NCBI RefSeq assembly: GCF_013337045.2
Contig: NZ_CP118259.1
Location: 1,116,001 to 1,180,000 of the forward strand
DNA length: 64,000 nt
Reading direction: 5' to 3'
Source: Agrobacterium vitis
Lineage (GTDB): Bacteria > Pseudomonadota > Alphaproteobacteria > Rhizobiales > Rhizobiaceae
Below are positions 1 through 9,447 of the stretch, piece by piece. Position 1 is the stretch's first letter; every line of letters begins with the position of its first letter. A program made the translations under genes and the position numbers. The notes below the pieces were generated by a model. That model ran no database searches and was not told where the DNA came from. It saw nothing but the letters and a program-made list of their open reading frames with translations.

Positions 1-1023
1 GGTTCGTCCTTCAAGCCGTTCGTCTATGCGGCGGCGCTCGATAGCGGCTATACGCCAGCCTCCGTCGTTCTCGATGCACCGGTGGAATTCGTGTCCGGCG
101 GCGAAGTCTGGCGGCCGCAAAACGACGGCGGTGGCTCCATCGGCCCGGCGACGCTGCGCTTTGCCATCGAGCATTCGCGCAATCTGATGACGGTGCGCCT
201 GGCCAATGATATGGGCATGAATCTGGTGGCCGAATATGCCGAGCGCTTTGGCATTTACGATCATATGCAGCCCGTGCTGTCCATGTCGCTTGGGGCAGGG
301 GAAACCACTGTCATGCGCATGGTGTCCGCTTACGCGGTAATCGCCAATGGCGGCAAGCAGATCAAGCCAACCCTGATCGACCGAATTCAGGATCGCTACG
401 GCAAGACGATTTTCAAGCATGAAGAGCGGATTTGCGAAGGCTGTAATGCCGACGAATGGCACAATCAGGACGAGCCGGTTCTGGCCGATAACCGGTTGCA
501 GGTGCTTGATCCGATGACCTCCTATCAGATCACCTCGATGATGCAGGGCGTCATCCAGCGCGGTACCGCCTATGGCAAGATCAAGCTGGACCGCGACGTA
601 GCGGGCAAAACCGGCACCACCAACGACGCCAAGGATACCTGGTTCGTCGGTTTCACCCCGAATATCGTCGCCGGTGTGTATATCGGTTATGACAATCCCA
701 CCCCGATGGGCCGGGGTGCGACGGGTGGCTCGATGTCGGCGCCGGTGTTCAATGAATTCATGCAGACCGCAGTGAAGGGCACACCGCCCAGCAAGTTCAA
801 AGTGCCTGATGGGATGCAGATGATTGCCGTCAACCGCAAGACCGGCATGGCGGCGGTTGAGGGTGATCCGGATACGATTGTCGAGGCGTTCAAGCCCGGC
901 ACCGGCCCGGCCGACAGCCTCTCGGTCATCGGTATGGATAGCAATATGCAGCCGGATGAGATCATGAAAAGCTCGCCGCAGGTCAATCAGGCCGTTCAGT
1001 CCGGGACGCCCGGACTGTTTTAA
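1..1023 (+). CDS. mrcA: Penicillin-binding protein 1A (class A), C-terminal part, 5' truncated by window edge
   Basis: This is the transpeptidase domain of a bifunctional peptidoglycan synthase, which cross-links peptide stems in the periplasm. The reading frame is open from base 1 and the window starts almost exactly at the catalytic SxxK motif (SSFK, window residues 2-5). The SxN motif (SRN, residues 59-61) and the KTGT motif (residues 203-206, followed by TNDAKDTWFVGF) come in the usual order and spacing. The N-terminal membrane anchor and glycosyltransferase domain must lie upstream of the window. The protein ends at a TAA and is followed by prfB about 100 bp later on the same strand, a neighbour order also seen in other alphaproteobacteria. 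The class A assignment rests on the motif context; the PBP1A name is likely but not proven without the N-terminus. Confidence 0.93.
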   Translation, partial: GSSFKPFVYAAALDSGYTPASVVLDAPVEFVSGGEVWRPQNDGGGSIGPATLRFAIEHSRNLMTVRLANDMGMNLVAEYAERFGIYDHMQPVLSMSLGAGETTVMRMVSAYAVIANGGKQIKPTLIDRIQDRYGKTIFKHEERICEGCNADEWHNQDEPVLADNRLQVLDPMTSYQITSMMQGVIQRGTAYGKIKLDRDVAGKTGTTNDAKDTWFVGFTPNIVAGVYIGYDNPTPMGRGATGGSMSAPVFNEFMQTAVKGTPPSKFKVPDGMQMIAVNRKTGMAAVEGDPDTIVEAFKPGTGPADSLSVIGMDSNMQPDEIMKSSPQVNQAVQSGTPGLF

Positions 1024-1127
1024 CAGAACGATCAAGCTTGTCGCCATGCCCCGGACTTTACTTCCGGGGCATCGGCAATTATGGACCGGGCACGATATCG
1101 AAAAACCAGATTCCGAGAAAAGGACCC

Positions 1128-2256
1128 ATGCGTAACGAAATCGAAAATGTCGTCGACGAAATCAAGCAGGCCATAAGCCTGCTGAGGAGGCATCTTTGAC
1201 TGGGATCAGGCGGTAAGACGACTGGACTGGTTGAATAACAAGGCAGAGGACCCCAACCTCTGGAACGACGCGGCTGAGGCCCAGAAGCTGATGCGCGAGC
1301 GCCAGCAGCTGGAAGACAGCATTGCCGGCGTGCGCCGTCTTGAACAGCAGATGAAGGATAATATCGAGCTGATCGAGATGGGTGAGGAAGAGGGCGACGA
1401 GAGCATCGTCAAGGAGGCTGAGGAAGGCCTGAAAGCCCTCAAGGCCGAATCCGGTAAATTGCAGGTCGAAGCGATGCTTTCGGGTGAAGCCGATGGCAAT
1501 GACACCTATGTCGAAGTGCATTCGGGTGCTGGTGGCACGGAAAGCCAGGACTGGGCCAACATGCTATTGCGCATGTATACCCGTTGGGCTGAGCGCAGCG
1601 GTTTCAAGGTGGAATTGCTGGAAGTGCATGACGGCGAAGAAGCTGGCATCAAGTCGGCCACCATCCTGGTCAAGGGACATAATGCCTATGGCTGGATGAA
1701 GACCGAATCGGGCGTGCATCGGCTGGTGCGCATTTCGCCTTATGACAGCAATGCACGGCGCCATACTTCGTTTTCCTCCATCTGGGTCTATCCGGTGGTC
1801 GATGATTCGATTCAGATCGACATCAACGAAAGCGATTGCCGTATCGATACCTACCGCTCCTCCGGTGCGGGCGGCCAGCACGTCAATACCACCGACTCGG
1901 CAGTGCGTATCACCCATATTCCAAGCGGGATCGCGGTCTCGTGTCAGCAGGAACGGTCGCAGCATAAGAACAAGGCCAAGGCCTGGGACATGTTGCGCGC
2001 CCGTCTCTACGAAGTCGAGCTGAAGAAGCGTGAGGAAGCTGCCAATGCTGAGGCCGCCTCCAAAACCGATATCGGCTGGGGTCACCAGATTCGTTCTTAC
2101 GTGTTGCAGCCCTATCAGTTGGTCAAGGATCTGCGCACCGGCGTTGAAAGCACGGCGCCCGATGACGTGCTGAACGGCGAGATCAGCCCCTTCATGGAGG
2201 CCGCTCTCGCCCACCGTATCAGCGGCAGCGCGGATGCGGTGTCTGATATCGATTGA
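1128..2256 (+). CDS. prfB: Peptide chain release factor 2 (programmed +1 frameshift)
   Basis: RF2 recognises UGA and UAA stop codons and triggers peptide release. The gene starts with ATG at 1128, runs 23 codons to CTT (1194-1196) and meets an in-frame TGA (1197-1199). Skipping one base continues in the +1 frame at GAC (1198) to the TGA ending at 2256, giving about 375 residues, the normal RF2 length. The GGQ peptidyl-hydrolysis motif is at about residues 248-250 and the codon-recognition tripeptide is SPY (about 203-205), the usual alphaproteobacterial variant of SPF. The N-terminal coiled coil (DPNLWND...) lies just after the shift. Expression is autoregulated through the frameshift. A rho-independent terminator follows at 2312-2345. 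Confidence 0.95.
1185..1200 (+). promoter_or_regulatory. prfB programmed +1 frameshift site
   Basis: The elements are an internal Shine-Dalgarno-like AGGAGG (1185-1190), a three-base spacer CAT, the slippery CTT codon and a TGA followed by C. This matches the known RF2 autoregulatory cassette, which in E. coli has the layout SD, three bases, CTT TGA C. Low RF2 slows termination at TGA and favours slippage into the RF2 frame. Confidence 0.95.
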
Positions 2257-2311
2257 TGTCGGGCCAGGTTGGGCGGTGCTTCTGCCACGCCTGTTGTACT
2301 CAGTGAAATGC

Positions 2312-2345
2312 AAACCGTCTGAGCTTCTGTTCAGGCGGTTTTTTT
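2312..2345 (+). terminator. Rho-independent terminator after prfB
   Basis: The arms AAACCGTCTGA and TCAGGCGGTTT pair over 11 bp (one G-T pair) around an 8-nt loop. They are followed by a T run that continues to about 2345. It lies 56 bp after the prfB stop and before pyrF. Confidence 0.85.
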
Positions 2346-2386
2346 GTATAATGATTGTCGGATCGTGAGCAAAAGGAAAGCACCTC

Positions 2387-3286
2387 ATGCCGACATGGAC
2401 TGAAATCGTTAAAGCCAATGTCGAGCACTATGGCGATCTGGTCGCTGGAATTGACCCAGCGCTTGGCGATGTGCCCGCTCTATTCGAGAATGGCGATGGC
2501 TGCTGGATCGAAGACTATGTGGAGTTTCTTCTCGATACGATCGAGGGCCATGTTGGCTTCGTCAAGTTTCAGTCGGCTTATTTCGAGGCTTGCGGCATCA
2601 AAGGCTTGAAGGCTCTGTCTATGGGCATGGCACGAGCGCGGGCGTCGGGCATTGGCGTTATCCTCGATGCAAAGCGCGGCGATATCGGTGCAACCGCGTC
2701 AGCCTATGCCAAAGCCTATCTTGTTCCCGGCGCGGAAGGGGGAAGCGGTGACTTCGAGGCGGATTGCCTGACCGTCAATCCACTGATGGGACCCGACACG
2801 CTTGCCCCCTTTGTCGAGGCAGCGCAGGCACATGGCAAAGGCCTGTTTGTCCTCTGCCGCACCTCCAATCCGGGCGCAGGCTGGCTACAGGACAAGATGA
2901 CGGGCAACCAGCTTATCTCGGATCGGCTAGCGGGGCTGATCGGTGGTTTTATACCTGACACGATTAAGGACGGTGATCTCAGTGCCATTGGGGCGGTCAT
3001 CGGCGCGACGGTTCCTGCGGAAGGTCGTCGCCTCAGACAATTTATGCCCCATTCGATCATTCTTGCACCAGGATTGGGTGCGCAAGGCGCTGACCCGCTG
3101 GCCATCCACTCCCTGCGTGGCATCGTGCCCGGTGACCTGCTGGTGCCCGTATCCCGTGGCCTGACGAAGGTTGAAGACAGAAGCCTTTCCCTGGGAGCGT
3201 ATGCCGAGTTGATCCTCGGCAGGCTGGACAGTTTCAAGCAGTCCATTGCCTATGATTACAGCCGGCCAAGGAGCCGAGCGGTCTGA
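2387..3286 (+). CDS. pyrF: Orotidine 5'-phosphate decarboxylase, type 2
   Basis: This enzyme decarboxylates OMP to UMP, the last step of de novo pyrimidine synthesis. At 299 residues it is longer than the 230-residue type 1 enzyme common in proteobacteria. The active-site stretch DAKRGDIGATA (about residues 94-104) has the Asp-Lys-Asp pattern of the type 2 subfamily rather than the DLKxxDIPxT form. Other visible conserved segments are the N-terminal GIDP and the C-terminal ILAPGLGAQG, which corresponds to the phosphate-binding loop. The start follows AAAGGAAAG by a normal distance. The gene stands alone between the prfB terminator and a convergent pair. Whether a type 1 pyrF also exists elsewhere in the genome cannot be seen here. 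Confidence 0.88.
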   Translation: MPTWTEIVKANVEHYGDLVAGIDPALGDVPALFENGDGCWIEDYVEFLLDTIEGHVGFVKFQSAYFEACGIKGLKALSMGMARARASGIGVILDAKRGDIGATASAYAKAYLVPGAEGGSGDFEADCLTVNPLMGPDTLAPFVEAAQAHGKGLFVLCRTSNPGAGWLQDKMTGNQLISDRLAGLIGGFIPDTIKDGDLSAIGAVIGATVPAEGRRLRQFMPHSIILAPGLGAQGADPLAIHSLRGIVPGDLLVPVSRGLTKVEDRSLSLGAYAELILGRLDSFKQSIAYDYSRPRSRAV

Positions 3287-3292
3287 TTGCGC

Positions 3293-3838
3293 TCAGTGGC
3301 TCTCACGCTCGACCTGGATTTCGCCGAATTCATCGACCACCACCGTCCAGCTTTCCGGGTCATTCGAACGGGCGTCCTGCTTTAGATAGACGGTTGCCGA
3401 AAGGCCAAAACCGCGATTAACCCCGGATGGGTCTTCGCTGCGAATATCGGTGACATAGGCATGCAGATCGGTAATTTCCTGCAATTCAACGGTGTCGATA
3501 ATCTGTGACCCTTGACCTCCAACGGAAATCTGGCTGAGGAAAACCTTGGCGGTGCGGTCTGGCTGGCGCAGGGCGTAGAGCCGGTAATAACCGCGCCGCG
3601 TCCCGTCCTTGCTTGCGTCGATGACGGCAGGGCTTTTGACGATACCGGTGCTGCTTGCCGTGCCGGGATCCTCCCAATAGCCCCCGCTGATCAAGAATGT
3701 CACGGCGGGCGGCACCGTTTCGGCTTCCTGTGCCAATGCGGCGGTATTCGTGAACGAAAATGTGAAGGTGCAGACCATCAGTGCCGCGGCAACAGCGGTG
3801 GCGGCTGCTGAAAAATCCAGGCGTCCCTTCATCTGCAT
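3293..3838 (-). CDS. Conserved hypothetical secreted protein
   Basis: I do not recognise a named family. From the ATG at 3838 the protein has about 181 residues and begins MQMKGR, followed by a long hydrophobic segment ending in ALAQ, which reads as a Sec signal peptide cleaved after about residue 37. The mature part is rich in short beta-like stretches (VFLSQISVGG, GLSATVYLK, WTVVVDEFGEIQV) and has no cysteine in the mature region. I chose 3838 over an upstream ATG at 3874 because GGAG sits 7 bp before it and the signal peptide then has a normal n-region. It lies 42 bp downstream of nadK on the same strand, so the two are probably co-transcribed. It is convergent with pyrF, with only 6 bp between the stop codons. 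Confidence 0.7.
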   Translation of the reverse strand: MQMKGRLDFSAAATAVAAALMVCTFTFSFTNTAALAQEAETVPPAVTFLISGGYWEDPGTASSTGIVKSPAVIDASKDGTRRGYYRLYALRQPDRTAKVFLSQISVGGQGSQIIDTVELQEITDLHAYVTDIRSEDPSGVNRGFGLSATVYLKQDARSNDPESWTVVVDEFGEIQVERESH

Positions 3839-3880
3839 CGGTTCACTCCGGCTTACGCCCCTTGTGCTGCACAATATGTT

Positions 3881-4654
3881 TCAATTGGCAAATTGCTCGG
3901 CGAGGATTCGTTCCGACCAGGAATGATCAGGATCTGACAAGATCCGCGCGGTAATATCCTTGGCCTGTTCGATCTGGACGGTGAGAACCGACTTGACCTC
4001 TATATTGTCGGCGACGGCATTGACCGGACGCTTTCGTTCTTCGAGCACCTCGATCATCACCGTAACCCGGTCGGGAAGCAAGGCACCACGCCAGCGCCGG
4101 GGCCGAAACGGGCAGACGGGGGTAAGCGCAAGAAGAGGTGCATCAAGCGGCAGAATCGGCCCATGGGCGGAAAGATTATAGGCGGTGGAGCCGACCGGTG
4201 TCGCCACCATCAGCCCATCGCAGATCAGCTCATCGAGGCGCTCCTGGCCGTCGATCAGGACCCTTAATTTCGCCGCCTGATAGGATTGCCGCAGCAAAGA
4301 GACCTCGTTGATGGCAAGCGCAACGGTTTGCGTGCCGTCTTCGCTGAGCGCGGTCATTTTCAAGGGATGAAAATCATTCTCGGTGGCGATTGCGATTCGC
4401 TCCGGCAGATCGTCCACCCGGTAATCATTCATCAGGAAGCCGACGCTGCCCCGGTTCATGCCATAGATCAGCCGCCCGGAATTCATAGTGTCATGCAGGT
4501 TTTGCAGCATAAAGCCATCGCCGCCCAGCACGACGAGCACATCGGCCTCTTCGGGTGGCGTGTAGCCATAGGTTCGAATCAGCTCTTCGCGGGATGCAAG
4601 CGCCTCCGGGGTGTTCGTTGCGACGAAAGAAAGCGACCGGAAGGAACGCGCCAT
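3881..4654 (-). CDS. nadK: NAD kinase
   Basis: It phosphorylates NAD to NADP in the cytoplasm. The 257-residue protein has the hallmark GGDGF at residues 44-48, the GMNRGSVGFLMN segment and the GSTAYNLSAHGPI motif that binds the nucleotide. The length is normal for the compact alphaproteobacterial form, which lacks a long N-terminal extension. It is the first gene of a minus-strand pair with the secreted hypothetical gene downstream. The start ATG at 4654 gives MARSFRSLSFVATNT, which matches the first beta strand of the family. Confidence 0.95.
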   Translation of the reverse strand: MARSFRSLSFVATNTPEALASREELIRTYGYTPPEEADVLVVLGGDGFMLQNLHDTMNSGRLIYGMNRGSVGFLMNDYRVDDLPERIAIATENDFHPLKMTALSEDGTQTVALAINEVSLLRQSYQAAKLRVLIDGQERLDELICDGLMVATPVGSTAYNLSAHGPILPLDAPLLALTPVCPFRPRRWRGALLPDRVTVMIEVLEERKRPVNAVADNIEVKSVLTVQIEQAKDITARILSDPDHSWSERILAEQFAN

Positions 4655-4895
4655 GCGAAAAAACCTGTTGGAAAGGGCCTTCTTCGTACATGATAAACTA
4701 ACCCTACGCCAAGTTTTTTCGCGTTGTTAAAACCCTTGAAATCAGGGTTGCGGACGTGGAGCGCGATGGATAACACCAGGCAGGTGTTGTGGTTCAAAAC
4801 CAGATCCAGACAGATATCGTTTGAGCCGTCCTGCATGACGCTTTTTCGTTATACCCTCTTTACAGCGCGGAAAAATCTGGTAGTCAGACGCCACT

Positions 4896-4971
<76 letters not shown>

Positions 4972-5035
4972 TTATTTCACATCAATTCCATCGCTTGAAC
5001 TGCTGATCCTAGGATCGTCGTAGCGACGACGTTCG

Positions 5036-5185
5036 TCAAAGCCCGCCGGGTGCGATAAACGCGAAATACGCCCAGGCGAGCGCGAAAGCCGCGACGATAC
5101 AGAGTACGACCACCACTTTGCGCAGCCCCGGCCGCGGTTGCTTCGGCGGGGCAGGTTTTCTGAATTTTATAACATTGTCGCTCAT
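5036..5185 (-). CDS. Small single-pass membrane protein (49 aa)
   Basis: A short frame starts at ATG 5185, 6 bp after a perfect AGGAGG, and ends at TGA 5036-5038. The translation begins MSDNVIKFRKPAPPKQ, a basic proline-rich cytoplasmic tail of about 22 residues. A hydrophobic segment of about 25 residues (VVVVLCIVAAFALAWAYFAF) follows, then the end APGGL. The layout is an N-in single-pass inner membrane protein. Similar small proteins occur in Rhizobiaceae next to this tRNA-Thr, as far as I recall. The function is unknown. The Shine-Dalgarno sequence and the clean topology argue that it is real. Confidence 0.75.
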   Translation of the reverse strand: MSDNVIKFRKPAPPKQPRPGLRKVVVVLCIVAAFALAWAYFAFIAPGGL

Positions 5186-5412
5186 GGGTGCCTCCTCTCA
5201 TGGGCTATGATAAAGCCATGCATGATCGGCGGCATTTATTTCACGCAAAGCTTGCGGCATGGTTACGATGAGCCACAAAATCAGCGGCCCACGAATCGGT
5301 TAATCTCAAAGTCGGCGACTGCCATGAACGGACTGGCATTGCCTCGCCACCGATAAAAAAGAATATCCCCGCCGCTTCACAATGCGCCGGGGAGAGTATT
5401 CAAAGATAATTG

Positions 5413-5604
5413 TCAGGCCAGTCCGGCAGGGTCGCCGATCGGTAGCAGGGGCGGGCTTGGTACCGGATCATTGGGATTTTTGGTGTCGCCCTGATCCTGG
5501 ATTGGCGGTTTTACCGCGCCATCCTGCTTACGGTCTGGAATGCCGGGCGTGCCCTGCGGGCCGCGCGGTGCGCCTTCTGGTCTTTCGGGAATTGTGGTTG
5601 GCAT
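5413..5604 (-). CDS. Small proline/glycine-rich hypothetical protein (63 aa)
   Basis: The frame starts at ATG 5604, preceded by AAGGAGGAT, a near-perfect ribosome binding site, and ends at 5413. The protein is about one quarter proline and contains a collagen-like stretch (PEGAPRGPQGTPGIP, residues 9-23) followed by PVPSPPLLPIGDPAGLA. It has no signal peptide, membrane segment or cysteine. It is probably disordered and its function is unknown. The strong ribosome binding site is the best support. The longer frame that extends upstream to 5871 lacks one and overlaps rlmB, so I reject that start. Confidence 0.6.
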   Translation of the reverse strand: MPTTIPERPEGAPRGPQGTPGIPDRKQDGAVKPPIQDQGDTKNPNDPVPSPPLLPIGDPAGLA

Positions 5605-5815
5605 GGTTATCCTCCTTCTTCTGTTCAGAAGGACAACCATAGGGCTGGGCATTGGTTCCGAAGATTTTGACGTCTCGCCAAATGTCGAGCCTACCGTGAT
5701 GCTATCAGCTAGCAGTATTGGCGTCTGACCGGCCGGGAATGATAGAGGATATTCCCGGAAAGGCTTGCAGATAGTCGGCTCCGAGGTCGAGGACATCGGA
5801 ACCGACGCCGTGATG

Positions 5816-6697
5816 TCAGCTTTTGCGCAACAGGAACTGGCGTGAAGCATAGAGGGCGATAGCCGCCGCATTCGACACGTTCAGTGATTTGATTTCACCG
5901 GGCATGTCGAGCCGCGCCAGTGCGTTGACTGTGTCACGAGTCTTTTGGCGCAGGCCCTTACCTTCGGAGCCCAGCACCAGTGCCAGCTTGTCGCCACTGA
6001 ATGTCTCTTCCAGCGGGCTTGGCCCTTCCGAATCGAGCCCGATGGAAACGAAGCCTAGCTTGTGCAATTCGCCCAGCGCATCGGCGAGATTGGTGATCTG
6101 AATATAGGGAATCAATTCCAGCGCACCGGAGGCAGATTTCGCCAATACACCTGATTCGGTCGGGCTGTGGCGCATGGTGGTGATCACCGCGCCAGCACCG
6201 AAGGCGACGGCGGTGCGCATGATTGCCCCGACATTATGCGGATCGGTCACCTGGTCCAGCACCAGCAACAGTGGGCTTTCCTTCAGCGCTTCAAGACGGC
6301 GAGGCGGCAGCGGCCGGGTTTCCAGCATGACGCCCTGGTGAATGGCTTCCGGCCCCAGATGCTTGTCGAGATCTTGCGGCGTGACGATTTCCACAGGAAA
6401 GGGCAGGGCATCGACCGGGCCGATTTCCAGCCGTACCAGCGCATTCTGGGTCAACGACAGCTTGATTGGCTTGCGTTCGGGATTGTTGAGGGCAGCACGC
6501 ACCGTATGCAGGCCATATAAAAATACCTGGTCGGGGGCGATTGGCGGTGGTGTCCAATCGCCGTTGGACTTGCGCCGCTTTTGCGGCTGCGGGGTGGGAA
6601 TCTCGCCGCGTTCACGCTTTGCATCCCGCACCTGACGGCGCAAAGTTGCATAGTGGCTATCGCGGTCGGACGTGTCGTTTGGGTTATCTTTGCTCAT
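5816..6697 (-). CDS. rlmB: 23S rRNA 2'-O-methyltransferase, RlmB/TrmH family
   Basis: This is a SpoU (SPOUT) family methyltransferase that uses S-adenosylmethionine to methylate a ribose 2'-OH, probably G2251 of 23S rRNA. The three family motifs are present: LDQVTDPHNVGAIMRTA, LVLGSEGKGLRQ and SLNVSNAAAIALY at the C-terminus. An L30e-like substrate-binding domain starts near residue 56 (DQVFLYGLHTVRAAL). The first 50 residues are a charged, probably disordered extension rich in Arg, Lys and Pro, longer than in E. coli RlmB. It reads away from the tRNA-Tyr promoter region. The exact rRNA target is inferred from family resemblance. Confidence 0.88.
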   Translation of the reverse strand: MSKDNPNDTSDRDSHYATLRRQVRDAKRERGEIPTPQPQKRRKSNGDWTPPPIAPDQVFLYGLHTVRAALNNPERKPIKLSLTQNALVRLEIGPVDALPFPVEIVTPQDLDKHLGPEAIHQGVMLETRPLPPRRLEALKESPLLLVLDQVTDPHNVGAIMRTAVAFGAGAVITTMRHSPTESGVLAKSASGALELIPYIQITNLADALGELHKLGFVSIGLDSEGPSPLEETFSGDKLALVLGSEGKGLRQKTRDTVNALARLDMPGEIKSLNVSNAAAIALYASRQFLLRKS

Positions 6698-6797
6698 GGC
6701 GCCTTATAGCGGGCTTGCGTGCCAGGGGATAGAGACCCCCGGTTTGCCGGGATGCCCGAACGAGGAAAAAACATGAAAATTTTCCTTCTAAGGCGTG

Positions 6798-6826
6798 TTG
6801 ACATCTCCGTTTCGGGCCGTCATATA
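6798..6826 (+). promoter_or_regulatory. Predicted sigma-70-type promoter for tRNA-Tyr/tRNA-Gly/tuf
   Basis: A perfect -35 TTGACA (6798-6803), a 17-nt spacer and a -10 CATATA (6821-6826) stand about 85 bp before tRNA-Tyr. This is the best promoter match I saw in the window and fits a stable RNA and tuf transcription unit. Confidence 0.65.
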
Positions 6827-6915
6827 GCCGCCACGGAACGCGGTGAGCCAAGCTTGAAAGCGAAGTTCAACGCACCGGGATAGTAAGCTTGGTTGCTTGA
6901 TCCGGTCGAAATACT

Positions 6916-7000
6916 GGAGGGATGCCCGAGTGGTTAAAGGGGACGGACTGTAAATCCGTTGGCTCAGCCTACGTTGGTTCAAATCCAACTCCCTCCACCA
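6916..7000 (+). tRNA. tRNA-Tyr (GTA)
   Basis: An 85-nt class II tRNA with a long variable arm. The acceptor stem is GGAGGGA/TCCCTCC, the anticodon loop CTGTAAA carries GTA, and the T arm is GGTTCAAATCC. CCA is encoded at 6998-7000. It is followed 26 bp later by tRNA-Gly. Confidence 0.97.
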
Positions 7001-7026
7001 TTTCGACACCTGGATCTAAAACCGCC

Positions 7027-7100
7027 GCGGGTATAGCTCAATGGTAGAGCAGCAGCCTTCCAAGCTGAATACGCGGGTTCGATTCCCGCTACCCGCTCCA
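7027..7100 (+). tRNA. tRNA-Gly (TCC)
   Basis: A 74-nt tRNA with acceptor stem GCGGGTA/TACCCGC, anticodon stem CAGCC/GGCTG-like around the loop CTTCCAA with anticodon TCC, and encoded CCA (7098-7100). It lies upstream of tuf, as glyT does before tufB in E. coli. Confidence 0.96.
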
Positions 7101-7310
7101 GCTTTCCATAATATCTTTCAGTCATTTTCCAACGTGCGATCTGTGCCGTTTTCACGCGTATTTGCTGGAATTGCACTGCTGGACACCCTCGCAAAGCACC
7201 CGCTTTGGGCCATGCGCATTTATGGCTTGCGCAATCGGACCGAAAGCCTTAAACGGCGGCACTAAACCGGTTCGCCGCGTCAACCTTTTACGTTCACAGG
7301 AAGCATTCAA

Positions 7311-8486
<1,176 letters not shown>

Positions 8487-8515
8487 TAATTTCTTCCCTT
8501 AGGGGGATGAGATGG

Positions 8516-8542
8516 AACCCCGCTGGCAACAGCGGGGTTTTT
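8516..8542 (+). terminator. Rho-independent terminator after first tuf
   Basis: AACCCCGCTG and CAGCGGGGTT form a 10-bp GC-rich stem with loop GCAA (GNRA tetraloop), followed by a run of T. It closes the tRNA-tuf unit. Confidence 0.93.
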
Positions 8543-8755
8543 GCATTTAGGATGTTACGATTGAACTGTTTATGTTTCTGGGGAGCGGTCTTCCTCAAAT
8601 TGGACGCTATTGCGATGGAGACCATGACAAAATCTGCAAAACGGCAAGCCGTACTGCAAATTCTTGGTGGCTAATGCAGTTAAGGGCCTGGTTCTCTTGT
8701 CCGCAGCGGCCCCTATCCTTTAATAGGAAACAGACCTACAATTTCAGGAGTTGCG

Positions 8756-9445
8756 GTGTTGGACAACAAGCTTCAGATCTTCATTGGCTTCGATACAAAG
8801 GAAGTCGTGGCCTATCATGTGCTCGCCCAGAGCATTCTTGAACACTCGTCCATTCCCGTCGCCTTCACACCTATCGTCCTCGACAACCTAACTGGTATTT
8901 TCACGCGCGAGCGCAATCCGCTGCAATCGACAGAGTTTTCCTTCTCACGGTTTCTCGTGCCTTATCTGAGCGATTACCAGGGCTGGAGCATGTTCATGGA
9001 TTGCGACATGCTGGCGCGCGCCGATCTGGCCGAACTCTGGGCGCTGCGCGACGACCGCTACGCCGTGATGTGTGTCAAGCATGACTACCAGCCGAAGGTG
9101 GAAACCAAGTTCCTCGGTCAGACTCAGACCAAATACGAAAAGAAGAACTGGTCGAGCGTTATGCTGTTCAACAACGCCAAATGCACGGCGTTGACCAAGG
9201 ATTACGTCAACACGGCAACCGGTCTGCAACTGCACCAGTTCAAATGGCTTGAAAGTGATGACCTGATCGGTGGGCTGCCGCTGCATTGGAATTATCTGGT
9301 CAATGAGTATGACCATGATCCGGCCGCGAAGATCGTCCATTTCACCGATGGCGGCCCTTATTTCGAACAGTACAAGAATGACGATTATGCAGAAGAGTGG
9401 TTTGCTGCCCGCGAACGCATGCTGCACGTCACGCAGAGCCTGTGA
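8756..9445 (+). CDS. Glycosyltransferase, GT-A fold (GT8-like)
   Basis: The 229-residue protein begins with LQIFIGFDTKEVVAYHVLAQSI, a Rossmann-like first strand and helix typical of GT-A sugar transferases. It has a DxD metal and nucleotide-sugar binding motif (DCD, residues 82-84) after a hydrophobic strand (WSMFM). Downstream HFTDGGPYFE resembles the C-terminal metal-ligand histidine region of family 8-like enzymes. The start is a GTG at 8756, 5 bp after AGGAG; no ATG fits. It is separated from the next gene by only 2 bp, so the two form an operon, probably for decorating a surface glycan (LPS, capsule or exopolysaccharide). Donor and acceptor are unknown. It interrupts the otherwise conserved tuf-tRNA-Trp-secE order. 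Confidence 0.75.
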   Translation: MLDNKLQIFIGFDTKEVVAYHVLAQSILEHSSIPVAFTPIVLDNLTGIFTRERNPLQSTEFSFSRFLVPYLSDYQGWSMFMDCDMLARADLAELWALRDDRYAVMCVKHDYQPKVETKFLGQTQTKYEKKNWSSVMLFNNAKCTALTKDYVNTATGLQLHQFKWLESDDLIGGLPLHWNYLVNEYDHDPAAKIVHFTDGGPYFEQYKNDDYAEEWFAARERMLHVTQSL

Positions 9446-9447
9446 CC

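Noticed and set aside
6773..6883. 36-codon plus-strand frame MKIFLLRRVDIS... with GAGG upstream
   Set aside because: It overlaps the best promoter match in the window (TTGACA-N17-CATATA at 6798-6826) and has no conserved look, so the DNA is explained by the tRNA-Tyr promoter.
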